This document shows positions 9,675 through 17,594 of a stretch of 38,723 bases of DNA, piece by piece. The stretch comes from Thiotrichaceae bacterium. Its GTDB lineage: Bacteria; Pseudomonadota; Gammaproteobacteria; Thiotrichales; Thiotrichaceae. The notes under the pieces were generated by a model that searched no databases, was not told where the DNA came from, and saw only the letters and a list, made by a program, of their open reading frames with translations. Every line of letters begins with the position of its first letter. Position 1 is the first letter of the stretch. The stretch covers positions 1 to 38,723 of the forward strand of contig JALSJU010000127.1 of the NCBI GenBank assembly GCA_026989145.1, in the 5' to 3' direction. Position numbers and translations under genes: made by a program.

Positions 9675-10565
9675 TTAGGGTTGATTAAGGGTGTCGAAAT
9701 AACGACCACGATATAGTAAGCGTTTTTTATAGGATTCTTCATAGTCCACAAAACTTGTACGGCGATGTAATATATTCCTACAAATTAACCCTTCGCCTGC
9801 TTGCAATGTATATTTAATAATATGGGGTGAGTTGCTATTAAGCAGGTTCGTAAGAAAATCAACTGCTTCTAATGTGGGGGAGGATTGTTTCCATTCAATG
9901 TTTCTGGTGCGAGCTGTAAAACGCATATGAAGCTGACCATTACTTAAGACGGAGAATACAGGTCCTGTTTGAGCTTTACGGATCATTTTATTGTTTAAAA
10001 TGTTAGCAGGAATAGTCATAGCATCAATATCCATAAATGCACGGATATATTCAGGATTTTCATCACGTAATAGAATGTAGGCAATTTCATGATCCATAAT
10101 TAGAGAAGCACCGCCGGACTTAGCGGGGTGTTTGCAATGTAACAGCATGGCATTTATTTGTTTATTTAACCTGTTGTAATAACCGTCTGTATGCCAGCTA
10201 AGGCGTTTGTTAGAGTAGGGAATATAATTGTGTTGATCTTTATGAGTAACTTGCGTTATAGAGGTGAGTTTATCTTTATCGGCACAGATATTAGCATCCA
10301 ATTTTTTCAATCCAAGTTGAGTTACGAATTGCGTGATGTGAGCTTTTTGGTTATTACTTTCATTGTTTAATCGATAAAAGCTAAAACTGTAGCGCAGACA
10401 ATTATTAAGTACTTGATCAACTTCATGAGTAGAAGGTGCTTGACAATTATGAATTGTCACAAATAATTCATTTAAATCATTCTGATAGTTTAAAGCCTGA
10501 CAGAGCTTCATATTACGCCATTTTTGGTAACTATACGTGTCAGATAAATCAAAAGGTGAAGCCAT
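9675..10565 (-). CDS. TauD/TfdA-family Fe(II)/2-oxoglutarate-dependent oxygenase-like protein
   Basis: HxD motif in RLSWHTDGYYNRLNKQINAMLLHC, KSGGASLIMDHE, distal His/Arg region GEGLICRNILHRRTSFVDYEESYKKRLLYRGRYF. Confidence 0.78.
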   Translation of the reverse strand: MASPFDLSDTYSYQKWRNMKLCQALNYQNDLNELFVTIHNCQAPSTHEVDQVLNNCLRYSFSFYRLNNESNNQKAHITQFVTQLGLKKLDANICADKDKLTSITQVTHKDQHNYIPYSNKRLSWHTDGYYNRLNKQINAMLLHCKHPAKSGGASLIMDHEIAYILLRDENPEYIRAFMDIDAMTIPANILNNKMIRKAQTGPVFSVLSNGQLHMRFTARTRNIEWKQSSPTLEAVDFLTNLLNSNSPHIIKYTLQAGEGLICRNILHRRTSFVDYEESYKKRLLYRGRYFDTLNQP

Positions 10566-10821
10566 TAAATTTCTCTAAAAGTCAATTAGGAATAGAATAA
10601 GTTACAGTAAACATTCTAAATTTCATAAGTAACGCTATCTAATTTAAGTATATTAGCATATGGTGTTGTACAGCAGTTTACTTAATTACGAGATATACAC
10701 TAAATAAAAACCGCACTATCCAAAAAGGGGTAGAATAGTTTTTGCTTAGCCTCCCATGGGTGAGGTTTATCTTTTAAGGGAATGAACTAGAATACTTACA
10801 TTCGAAAAATTGAGTGGCTTT

Positions 10822-10845
10822 TGTTTATAGGTTGATTCATAAACA
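10822..10845. promoter_or_regulatory. Inverted repeat upstream of dsrA (candidate operator or leader hairpin)
   Basis: TGTTTAT (10822-10828) - 10 nt - ATAAACA (10839-10845), in the divergent intergenic region about 86 bp before the dsrA start. Confidence 0.35.
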
Positions 10846-10930
10846 TAAGAGATTCGTTATAAGTTTGAATTTGAATGGTGGCAAGTGAATTAATCACGCT
10901 ACCAATAATTGATTTTACTAGGAGACAGTT

Positions 10931-12193
10931 ATGGCTGATATAAAGAAGTATCCTACGCCGATGTTAGATGTTTTAGAAGATGGTCCATGGCCAAGCTTCA
11001 TTACGGGTCTTAAAAAGATGCGTGATGATCATCCTGATGAGCGTATTAACAATGTTATTAATGGTCTGATGGGTCAGCTTGAGCATTCATACGAAACTAA
11101 GATGGGTTACTGGAAGGGTGGTACTATCTCTGTGTTTGGTTATGGTGGTGGTATTATTCCACGTTTCTCAGAAGTTGGAGATGCTTTTCCTGAGTCAAGA
11201 GAGTTTCATACATTGCGCGTGCAGCCGACTCCTGGTAACTACTACTCGACAGAAATGATGCGTCAACTCGCTGATAGCTGGGAGAAGTATGGGTCAGGTC
11301 TTCAGACTTTCCATGGTCAAACGGGTAATATTATGTTTATCGGTGCCGATAATGATAGTTTTCAGCACTTTTTTGATGAAATAAATGAGTACGGGTGGGA
11401 TCTTGGTGGGGCGGGTCCGTGTGTTCGTACTGCGATGTCCTGTGTGGGTGCGGCGCGTTGTGAAATGTCGAACTGTAATGAGCATGCGATCCATCGTCAT
11501 CTTGTGAATAACTTTACCGATGATGTTCATCGTCCAGCACTTCCTTATAAGTTTAAATTCAAGGTTTCAGGTTGTCCTAATGATTGTCAAAATGCCATTG
11601 AACGTGCTGACTTTGCAGTTATCGGTACTTGGAGAGATCATAAGAGAATAGATCAGGAGCAGTGGAAAGCATTTGTTGCTGACAAGGGTGTTGATTATGT
11701 GATGGATAACGTTATTTCACGTTGTACTTCAAGCTCGTTATCATTAGGTGAAGATAATTCATTAATCGCTGATGAAAGCAACTGTGTTCGTTCAATGCAT
11801 TGTATGAATGTTGTTCCTAAGGCAATTAGTCCTGGTGAAGATAAAGGTGTAACGATTCTTTGTGGTGGTAAGCGTACATTGAAGATCGGTGACTTGATGG
11901 GAACAGTACTTGTTCCGTTCATGAAGCTTGATACGCCAGAAGATTACGAGACTATCGTAGAACTTGCTGAAGAAATCATCGATTTCTGGGCAGAGAATGG
12001 TCTTGAGCACGAGCGTACAGGTGAAATGATCGAGCGTATAGGTTTGGTTAACTTCCTAGAAGGAATTGGCGTTGATCCTGATCCAAATATGATTGCTCAG
12101 CCACGAAACGTATCTTATGTGCGTACCGATGGTTGGGATGAGGCTGCTGAAGAGTGGTTTAACCGTAAGCGTGAAGAGAAGGCTGCTAGCTAA
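10931..12193 (+). CDS. dsrA: Reverse-acting dissimilatory sulfite reductase alpha subunit
   Basis: Siroheme/[4Fe-4S] Cys motifs CVRTAMSCVGAARCEMSNC...VSGCPNDCQNAIERADFAVIGTW; first gene of dsrABEFHC...; RBS AGGAG before ATG. Confidence 0.97.
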   Translation: MADIKKYPTPMLDVLEDGPWPSFITGLKKMRDDHPDERINNVINGLMGQLEHSYETKMGYWKGGTISVFGYGGGIIPRFSEVGDAFPESREFHTLRVQPTPGNYYSTEMMRQLADSWEKYGSGLQTFHGQTGNIMFIGADNDSFQHFFDEINEYGWDLGGAGPCVRTAMSCVGAARCEMSNCNEHAIHRHLVNNFTDDVHRPALPYKFKFKVSGCPNDCQNAIERADFAVIGTWRDHKRIDQEQWKAFVADKGVDYVMDNVISRCTSSSLSLGEDNSLIADESNCVRSMHCMNVVPKAISPGEDKGVTILCGGKRTLKIGDLMGTVLVPFMKLDTPEDYETIVELAEEIIDFWAENGLEHERTGEMIERIGLVNFLEGIGVDPDPNMIAQPRNVSYVRTDGWDEAAEEWFNRKREEKAAS

Positions 12194-12273
12194 CTCAGTT
12201 CATCTAGAAGATATATTAACTTTTAAACTGGATGGGTTTCTCATTCAGTTAGTACAAGATTTAGGAGCAAATT

Positions 12274-13350
12274 ATGGCAGCACCAGAAATGCGCGAACCG
12301 ATTGAATCAGGTTGTCCTGACGGTTTTCAATATATGCACCCCACTATGCGTCGAAACTTCGGCCTTTGGGATTATCATGAAGATCCACAGCCGGGTGTTA
12401 TGGTTCATGTCGCAAAAAGCGGTGATAAAGTTTGGACTGTAAAAGCAGGTACTCAACGTATACTAGATGTTTTCACTCTACGTGATCTTTTAGATATTGC
12501 TGATGAGTTTGCTGACGGTTATATCCGTTTTACTATTCGTAGTAATATCGAGTTTTATACCGATGATGAAGCAAAAGTTCAGCCTTTGGTTGATAAGCTT
12601 AAAGATAAAGGCTATGCGGTTGGAGGGACTAGAAACTCAGTAGCTTCAATTTCTCATACGCAGGGTTGGTTACACTGTGATATTCCTGGTACAGATGCAT
12701 CTGGCGTAGTTAAGTCTATGATGGATGAGTTGTACGACGAATTTACAAATTGGAATATGCCTAACCGTGTTCATATTACAACATCTTGTTGTCAGATTAA
12801 CTGTGGTGGTCAAGGTGATATCGCAATTAACGTACAGCATACTAAGCCGCCTAAGATTGATCACTCTCTTGTAGGTAATGTTTGTGAGCGTCCATCGGTA
12901 GTTGCACGTTGTCCTGTTGCGGCGATTCGTCCTGCAATGGTTGATGGTGAACCTTCGTTGGAAGTTGATGAAAAGAAATGTATTTGTTGTGGTGCTTGTT
13001 ACCCTCCATGTCCTCCAATGCAGATCAATGATCATGAGTTTACCCAGCTTGCTGTATGGATTGGTGGTAATCACTCAAACGCACGTGGTAAGCCAACATT
13101 CCAACGTTTAGTTGCTGCTGGTATTCCTAATAACCCACCTCGCTGGCCTGAAGCTACAGCAATCGTTAAGAAAATTCTCGATTGTTATAAAGAAGGAGCG
13201 CGTGATTGGGAGCGTATCAATGAGTGGGTTGAGCGTATCGGATGGCCTCGATTCTTTGAGGTGACTGGTCTGCCTTTCACTAAGTACCATATTGATAACT
13301 GGCGCGGTGCGCGTGCGAATCTTAATTCGTCTACGCACATTCGCTTCTAA
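12274..13350 (+). CDS. dsrB: Reverse-acting dissimilatory sulfite reductase beta subunit
   Basis: HITTSCCQINCGGQGDIAINVQHTKPPKIDHSLVGNVCERPSVVARCPVAAIRP plus ferredoxin motif CICCGACYPPCPPM. Confidence 0.97.
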   Translation: MAAPEMREPIESGCPDGFQYMHPTMRRNFGLWDYHEDPQPGVMVHVAKSGDKVWTVKAGTQRILDVFTLRDLLDIADEFADGYIRFTIRSNIEFYTDDEAKVQPLVDKLKDKGYAVGGTRNSVASISHTQGWLHCDIPGTDASGVVKSMMDELYDEFTNWNMPNRVHITTSCCQINCGGQGDIAINVQHTKPPKIDHSLVGNVCERPSVVARCPVAAIRPAMVDGEPSLEVDEKKCICCGACYPPCPPMQINDHEFTQLAVWIGGNHSNARGKPTFQRLVAAGIPNNPPRWPEATAIVKKILDCYKEGARDWERINEWVERIGWPRFFEVTGLPFTKYHIDNWRGARANLNSSTHIRF

Positions 13351-13376
13351 TATTAGTTATTAATTAGGATTTATAG

Positions 13377-13769
13377 ATGAAATTTACAATTATGATTAAC
13401 GAAGGGCCGTACCAGCATCAATCTGCTGACTCGGCCCTACAGTTCTGTCGTGCAGTGTTGGCGCAAGGGCATGAGATTTTTCGTGTGTTCTTTTACCATG
13501 ATGGTGTAAATAACGGTTCTAGTTTGAGCGTACCGCCGGGTGATGATCGTTTAATTCAAAAAGAATGGTCTGAATTGTCAAAAGAGAATGACTTGGATTT
13601 GGTTATCTGTATTGCTGCGGCTCAACGTCGTGGTCTTATGGATGAAGATGAAGCAAAGCGTCAAGGTTTTGAATCAAATAATATGATCGATGGTTTTCGT
13701 ATTTCTGGTTTGGGTCAGTTGATCGAAGGCGGGATTGAGTCTGATCGTACAGTAGTATTTGGAGATTAA
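13377..13769 (+). CDS. dsrE: Sulfur carrier protein DsrE
   Basis: MKFTIMINEGPYQHQSADSALQFCRAVLAQGHEIFRVFFYHDGV...LVICIAAAQRRGL, with the conserved Cys; dsrEFH context. Confidence 0.95.
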   Translation: MKFTIMINEGPYQHQSADSALQFCRAVLAQGHEIFRVFFYHDGVNNGSSLSVPPGDDRLIQKEWSELSKENDLDLVICIAAAQRRGLMDEDEAKRQGFESNNMIDGFRISGLGQLIEGGIESDRTVVFGD

Positions 13770-13772
13770 GAA

Positions 13773-14177
13773 ATGGCTGCTAAAAAATTCATGTTTGTTA
13801 ATCGTAAAGCACCTTACGGAACCGTATATGCGCTTGAGTCATTGGAGGTTGTATTAATCTCTGCTGCTTTTGAACAAGATGTATCCTTGGCTTTTATTGA
13901 CGATGGTGTTTATCAAATCACAAAAGGTCAAAATACAGATGGTATCGGTCAGAAGAATTTCTCAAATACATATAAAGCATTAGGTGATTATGAAATTAAC
14001 AAGTTGTACGTTGAAAAAGAATCTTTAGAAGAGCGAGGTCTAACTCAAGATGATCTTATGGATCTTGTTTGGGAAGATGAGGATGATGATTGGGCAGAAA
14101 AGCCATCAATTATTTTGGTAGATCGTTCTGAAATGGCTGATGTTATGGCTGAGCAAGAAGTTACTTTAAGTTTTTAG
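13773..14177 (+). CDS. dsrF: Sulfur relay protein DsrF (TusC-like)
   Basis: FMFVNRKAPYGTVYALESLEVVLISAAFEQDVSLAFIDDGVYQI; lies between dsrE and dsrH. Confidence 0.94.
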   Translation: MAAKKFMFVNRKAPYGTVYALESLEVVLISAAFEQDVSLAFIDDGVYQITKGQNTDGIGQKNFSNTYKALGDYEINKLYVEKESLEERGLTQDDLMDLVWEDEDDDWAEKPSIILVDRSEMADVMAEQEVTLSF

Positions 14178-14204
14178 ATTACTTTTCTTTCGGAGAATAC
14201 GAGA

Positions 14205-14513
14205 ATGGCAATGCTACATATTGTAAACAAGTCACCGTTTGAAAAGGTGTCTTTTAGAAGTTGTTTAAATCACGTAAAACCAGGTGATTCAGTTTTGATG
14301 ATCGAAGATGCTGCTGTAGGTGCACTCGATGGAACATCGTTTTCTGATAAGCTTAAAACAGCAATGGGTGATGTGTCTGTTTATGTTTTAGGCGGGGATC
14401 TTGTAGCCCGTGGTTTAAGTGAAGATCGAATGATTGACGGTATAAAAACTGTTGATTATGCAGGTTTTGTCGACTTGACTGTTAAAAATGAGACGACACA
14501 AAGCTGGCTATAA
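14205..14513 (+). CDS. dsrH: Sulfur relay protein DsrH (TusB-like)
   Basis: MLHIVNKSPFEKVSFRSCLNHVKPGDSVLMIEDAAVGAL; conserved Cys; context. Confidence 0.94.
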   Translation: MAMLHIVNKSPFEKVSFRSCLNHVKPGDSVLMIEDAAVGALDGTSFSDKLKTAMGDVSVYVLGGDLVARGLSEDRMIDGIKTVDYAGFVDLTVKNETTQSWL

Positions 14514-14608
14514 AACCTGTATCACTTATTCACTTATGAATAGATAGTACGATTTTTAGCTATATTATATTTATTATTTATATATAAACAAAAACGAGAG
14601 GAAATATT

Positions 14609-14944
14609 ATGTCATCACTAGAATTAAACGGTGAGTCAATTGAATTAGATGAAGAAGGATACTTAATTGATCTAGCATCTTGGACACCAGAGATTGGTGA
14701 AGCACTTGCAAAAGGCGAAGATGTAGAATTAACAGATGAACACTGGGATATCATTAATTTCCTACGTGAATACTATGAAGAGTATCAAATCGCACCGGCA
14801 GTACGTGTTCTAACGAAAGCTGTTGGTAAGCGATTAGGTAAAGACAAGGGTAACTCAAAGTACCTTTATTCTTTATTTCCTTATGGCCCTGGAAAGCAAG
14901 CGTGTAAATATGCTGGTCTTCCAAAACCTACTGGCTGTGTATAA
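14609..14944 (+). CDS. dsrC: DsrC sulfur-trafficking protein
   Basis: C-terminal ACKYAGLPKPTGCV with both redox Cys; WDIINFLREYYEEYQIAPAVRVLTKAVGKRLG. Confidence 0.98.
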   Translation: MSSLELNGESIELDEEGYLIDLASWTPEIGEALAKGEDVELTDEHWDIINFLREYYEEYQIAPAVRVLTKAVGKRLGKDKGNSKYLYSLFPYGPGKQACKYAGLPKPTGCV

Positions 14945-14965
14945 ATCACACAATTAAGTAAATGA

Positions 14966-15002
14966 AATTCAGGAGTGCATTTTGCGCTCCTGAGTTCTTT
15001 TT
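14966..15002 (+). terminator. Rho-independent-like terminator directly after dsrC
   Basis: AATTCAGGAGTGC (14966-14978) / GCGCTCCTGAGTT (14984-14996), a 13-bp stem with G-U pairs, followed by CTTTTT. Confidence 0.65.
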
Positions 15003-15048
15003 CACAAATTTATAATAGTTTTAGCTGTTGTTGATTTGTGAAAAAGAA
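14995..15048 (+). promoter_or_regulatory. Second stem-loop in the dsrC-dsrM spacer
   Basis: TTCTTTTTCACAAAT (14995-15009) / ATTTGTGAAAAAGAA (15034-15048): perfect 15-bp inverted repeat; the left arm includes the U-tract of the preceding hairpin and the right arm ends just before the dsrM RBS. Confidence 0.55.
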
Positions 15049-15065
15049 GCTATTTAGGAGTTAAA

Positions 15066-15830
15066 ATGGTCATAGGTGTCATATATGCAGTTCTGTTTTG
15101 GACTGCTACTATAGTATTAGTATTGGGTGTAGCCAATAAAATTCGTATTTATGCGAAAACACCTGCACCTTTAAAAATACCAACTACTCCAGCTCCTGTT
15201 ACACAGAGTGGTGTTTTCTTACGAATGTTTCAAGAGGTTTTCCTTTTTAAGAGTTTGTTTCGTGCAGATAAATTACTCTGGATTCTAGGCATGCTGTTTC
15301 ATTACACCATGTTAATTATTGTCTTACGTCATTTTCGCTATGTTCAAGATCCAGTATGGGGTGTTATTCAGTTTGTGCAGCCCTTTGGAATTTATGCGGG
15401 ATTTTTATTTGTTATTGGTCTTTTAGGATTAATGGCACGTCGTGTTTTTATAGATCGTATTCGTTATATAACCTCTCCTTCGGATATTGCGATGTTGCTT
15501 CTATTGATATTGATTGGCGTTTCTGGATTAATGATGCAATTTGTTAGTCCTACTAATATTATTATGGTGAAGGCCTTTTTTAGAGGTTTGATTGCATTTG
15601 ATTGGCAGCCATTACCCGCAGATGTGCCTTTACTTATTCACCTTGGTTTAGTTGCAACTTTAATGTTAATTTTCCCTATTAGTAAATTGCTACATGCACC
15701 GGGTATCTTTTTTAGCCCAACTCGCAACCAAATTGATAATCCACGCGAAAAACGTCACGTTTCAGCTTGGGCTGCTGAATTAGATAAGCAAGGTAAGACT
15801 TACCTTGATGAGTTGGATCAAGGAAAATAA
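15066..15830 (+). CDS. dsrM: DsrM, NarI-like cytochrome b membrane subunit of DsrMKJOP
   Basis: Multi-TM protein with His-containing TMs (FHYTMLIIVLRHFRY; LLIHLGLVATLMLIFPISKLLHAPGIFFSPT); position before dsrK. Confidence 0.94.
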   Translation: MVIGVIYAVLFWTATIVLVLGVANKIRIYAKTPAPLKIPTTPAPVTQSGVFLRMFQEVFLFKSLFRADKLLWILGMLFHYTMLIIVLRHFRYVQDPVWGVIQFVQPFGIYAGFLFVIGLLGLMARRVFIDRIRYITSPSDIAMLLLLILIGVSGLMMQFVSPTNIIMVKAFFRGLIAFDWQPLPADVPLLIHLGLVATLMLIFPISKLLHAPGIFFSPTRNQIDNPREKRHVSAWAAELDKQGKTYLDELDQGK

Positions 15831-15832
15831 AT

Positions 15833-17512
15833 ATGGCTGATTACGATATTCCAAAAATTACAGGTGAAGATGGTATAGTTGATATTCCTAATCTTCAACC
15901 TGATGCTATGAAAGGTCATGGCCCTTGGGTTTCTAAACCTGAATTCCAAGAAGATATGCATTTTCCAACTGATTTTACGATGCCTGAAAATGTAGAAAAT
16001 TATGGTGATGCTAGTACCCTTGTTGAAAACTGGAAAGAACGAGCACTTGATAAAATGGGTGACCTTAAAAGTCGCTATCGTTCATTGCAAGTTTTCTTAG
16101 ATATTTGTGTTAAATGTGGTGCGTGCACAGATAAATGTCATTATTACATAGGTACAACAGATCCTAAAAATATGCCTGTTGCCCGTCAAGACTTACTTCG
16201 CAAGGTTTATCGTCGGTATTTTACCTTTGCAGGAAAGTTTTTTGGTAAAATGGGTATGCCTGGATTTGTTGGGGCGGCTGAGCTAACAGAAGATGTTGTT
16301 AAAGATTGGTATAATTATTATCACCAATGCTCTCAATGTCGTCGTTGCTCTGTCTTTTGTCCGTATGGCATAGATACTGCTGAAATTTCAATGGCAGCAC
16401 GCGAAATTCTAGATCATATCGGTATGGGGCAGAAATACTGTACCGAAATAATGGGCAAGCTAAATAAAATTGGTAACAATTTAGGATTACCCGAGGCAGC
16501 TTTAGCAGATACTCTGGAAGGTCTTGAAGAAGATATTTTTGATGATACGGGTGTTGATGTAAAGTTACCTTTAGATAAAAAAGGTTCAGATATACTATTA
16601 ATTACTCCTTCAGCTGATTTTTTTGCAGAGCCTCATGTCGATGGTTTGATGGGATATGCAAAAGTTTTTCATGAGCTAGGTCTTGATTGGACCTTAAGTT
16701 CTTATGCTTCTGAAGGTGCTAATTTCGGCATGTTTATTGGTAGTTACGAGAATATGCGAAGAATTTCTTTACGGATTCGTAAGGCAGCACAAGATCTTGG
16801 TGTGAAACGCATAGTATTCGGCGAGTGCGGACATGCTTGGCGTGTTGCATATAGCTTCTTGAATACATTAGCTGGCCCATTTGACTTTCTTGATCAAAAC
16901 TATCCAGTACCTCAGCATGTTCTTGAGATTACAGAACCTGCACTTGCTGCAGGAAAGCTAAATATAGATAAATCACAGAATGATGACAAAGTTCTTACTT
17001 TTCATGACTCTTGTAATATTGCTCGTGGCTCACGTATGGGTGATAAACCAGGTGGTCAGTTTGTACTTCCAAGAAATGTAATTAAGGCAGTTTGTAATAA
17101 CTATGTAGATATGCCAGCAGATACAATTCATGATGCAACCTATTGTTGCGGTGGTGGTGGAGGTATATTAACCGATGATCTTATGGAAATTCGTGTTAAA
17201 GGAGCTCAGCCACGTATGGAAGCTCTGAAGCATGTGACTGATCAACATCAAGTAACTCATATGGCCGCTATCTGTGCCATATGTAAATCTCAGTTTACAA
17301 AAGTTGTACCATATTATGGCTTTACCATGGATATGATTGTTAGTGTGCATCAATTGGTGAGTAATGCCATCGTACTAAAGGGTCAACTTACTGAAGAAGA
17401 GATAGAAGCACGTGATGCTGAAGAAGAAGCTGAACGTATTGCTGCCAAAGAAGCACGTGAAAAAGCTGCTGCTGAAAAGGCAGAAAAAGAGTCAAAAGAT
17501 TCTGCGAATTAA
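15833..17512 (+). CDS. dsrK: DsrK, HdrD-like iron-sulfur subunit
   Basis: Ferredoxin motifs CVKCGACTDKCHYY and CSQCRRCSVFCPYG; CCG-domain motifs HDSCNIARGSRMG and CCGGGGG. Confidence 0.96.
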   Translation: MADYDIPKITGEDGIVDIPNLQPDAMKGHGPWVSKPEFQEDMHFPTDFTMPENVENYGDASTLVENWKERALDKMGDLKSRYRSLQVFLDICVKCGACTDKCHYYIGTTDPKNMPVARQDLLRKVYRRYFTFAGKFFGKMGMPGFVGAAELTEDVVKDWYNYYHQCSQCRRCSVFCPYGIDTAEISMAAREILDHIGMGQKYCTEIMGKLNKIGNNLGLPEAALADTLEGLEEDIFDDTGVDVKLPLDKKGSDILLITPSADFFAEPHVDGLMGYAKVFHELGLDWTLSSYASEGANFGMFIGSYENMRRISLRIRKAAQDLGVKRIVFGECGHAWRVAYSFLNTLAGPFDFLDQNYPVPQHVLEITEPALAAGKLNIDKSQNDDKVLTFHDSCNIARGSRMGDKPGGQFVLPRNVIKAVCNNYVDMPADTIHDATYCCGGGGGILTDDLMEIRVKGAQPRMEALKHVTDQHQVTHMAAICAICKSQFTKVVPYYGFTMDMIVSVHQLVSNAIVLKGQLTEEEIEARDAEEEAERIAAKEAREKAAAEKAEKESKDSAN

Positions 17513-17517
17513 ACTTT

Positions 17518-17538
17518 CATTACTTTAACAAAGTAATG
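17518..17538 (+). promoter_or_regulatory. Stem-loop between dsrK and dsrL
   Basis: CATTACTTT-AAC-AAAGTAATG: perfect 9-bp stem, 3-nt loop, 6 nt after the dsrK stop. Confidence 0.5.
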
Positions 17539-17594
17539 TGTACGATAAATTTAGATTAACTGATCCATTTACGGATTGAACTAGGAGAATAAGC

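Noticed and set aside
11294-12010. Minus-strand ORFs of 72-78 aa inside dsrA
   Set aside because: Antisense to highly conserved dsrA codons, and overlapping each other; spurious.
12093-12305. 70-aa plus-strand ORF bridging dsrA and dsrB
   Set aside because: Overlaps both genes out of frame; no supporting motif or RBS.
12670-13074. 134-aa minus-strand ORF inside dsrB
   Set aside because: Fully antisense to strongly conserved dsrB; low-complexity Thr/Arg/Asn composition typical of a shadow frame; no RBS.
14521-14545. Small hairpin between dsrH and dsrC (TTATTCA/TGAATAG)
   Set aside because: Short A/T-only stem in a very AT-rich spacer; not distinguishable from chance.
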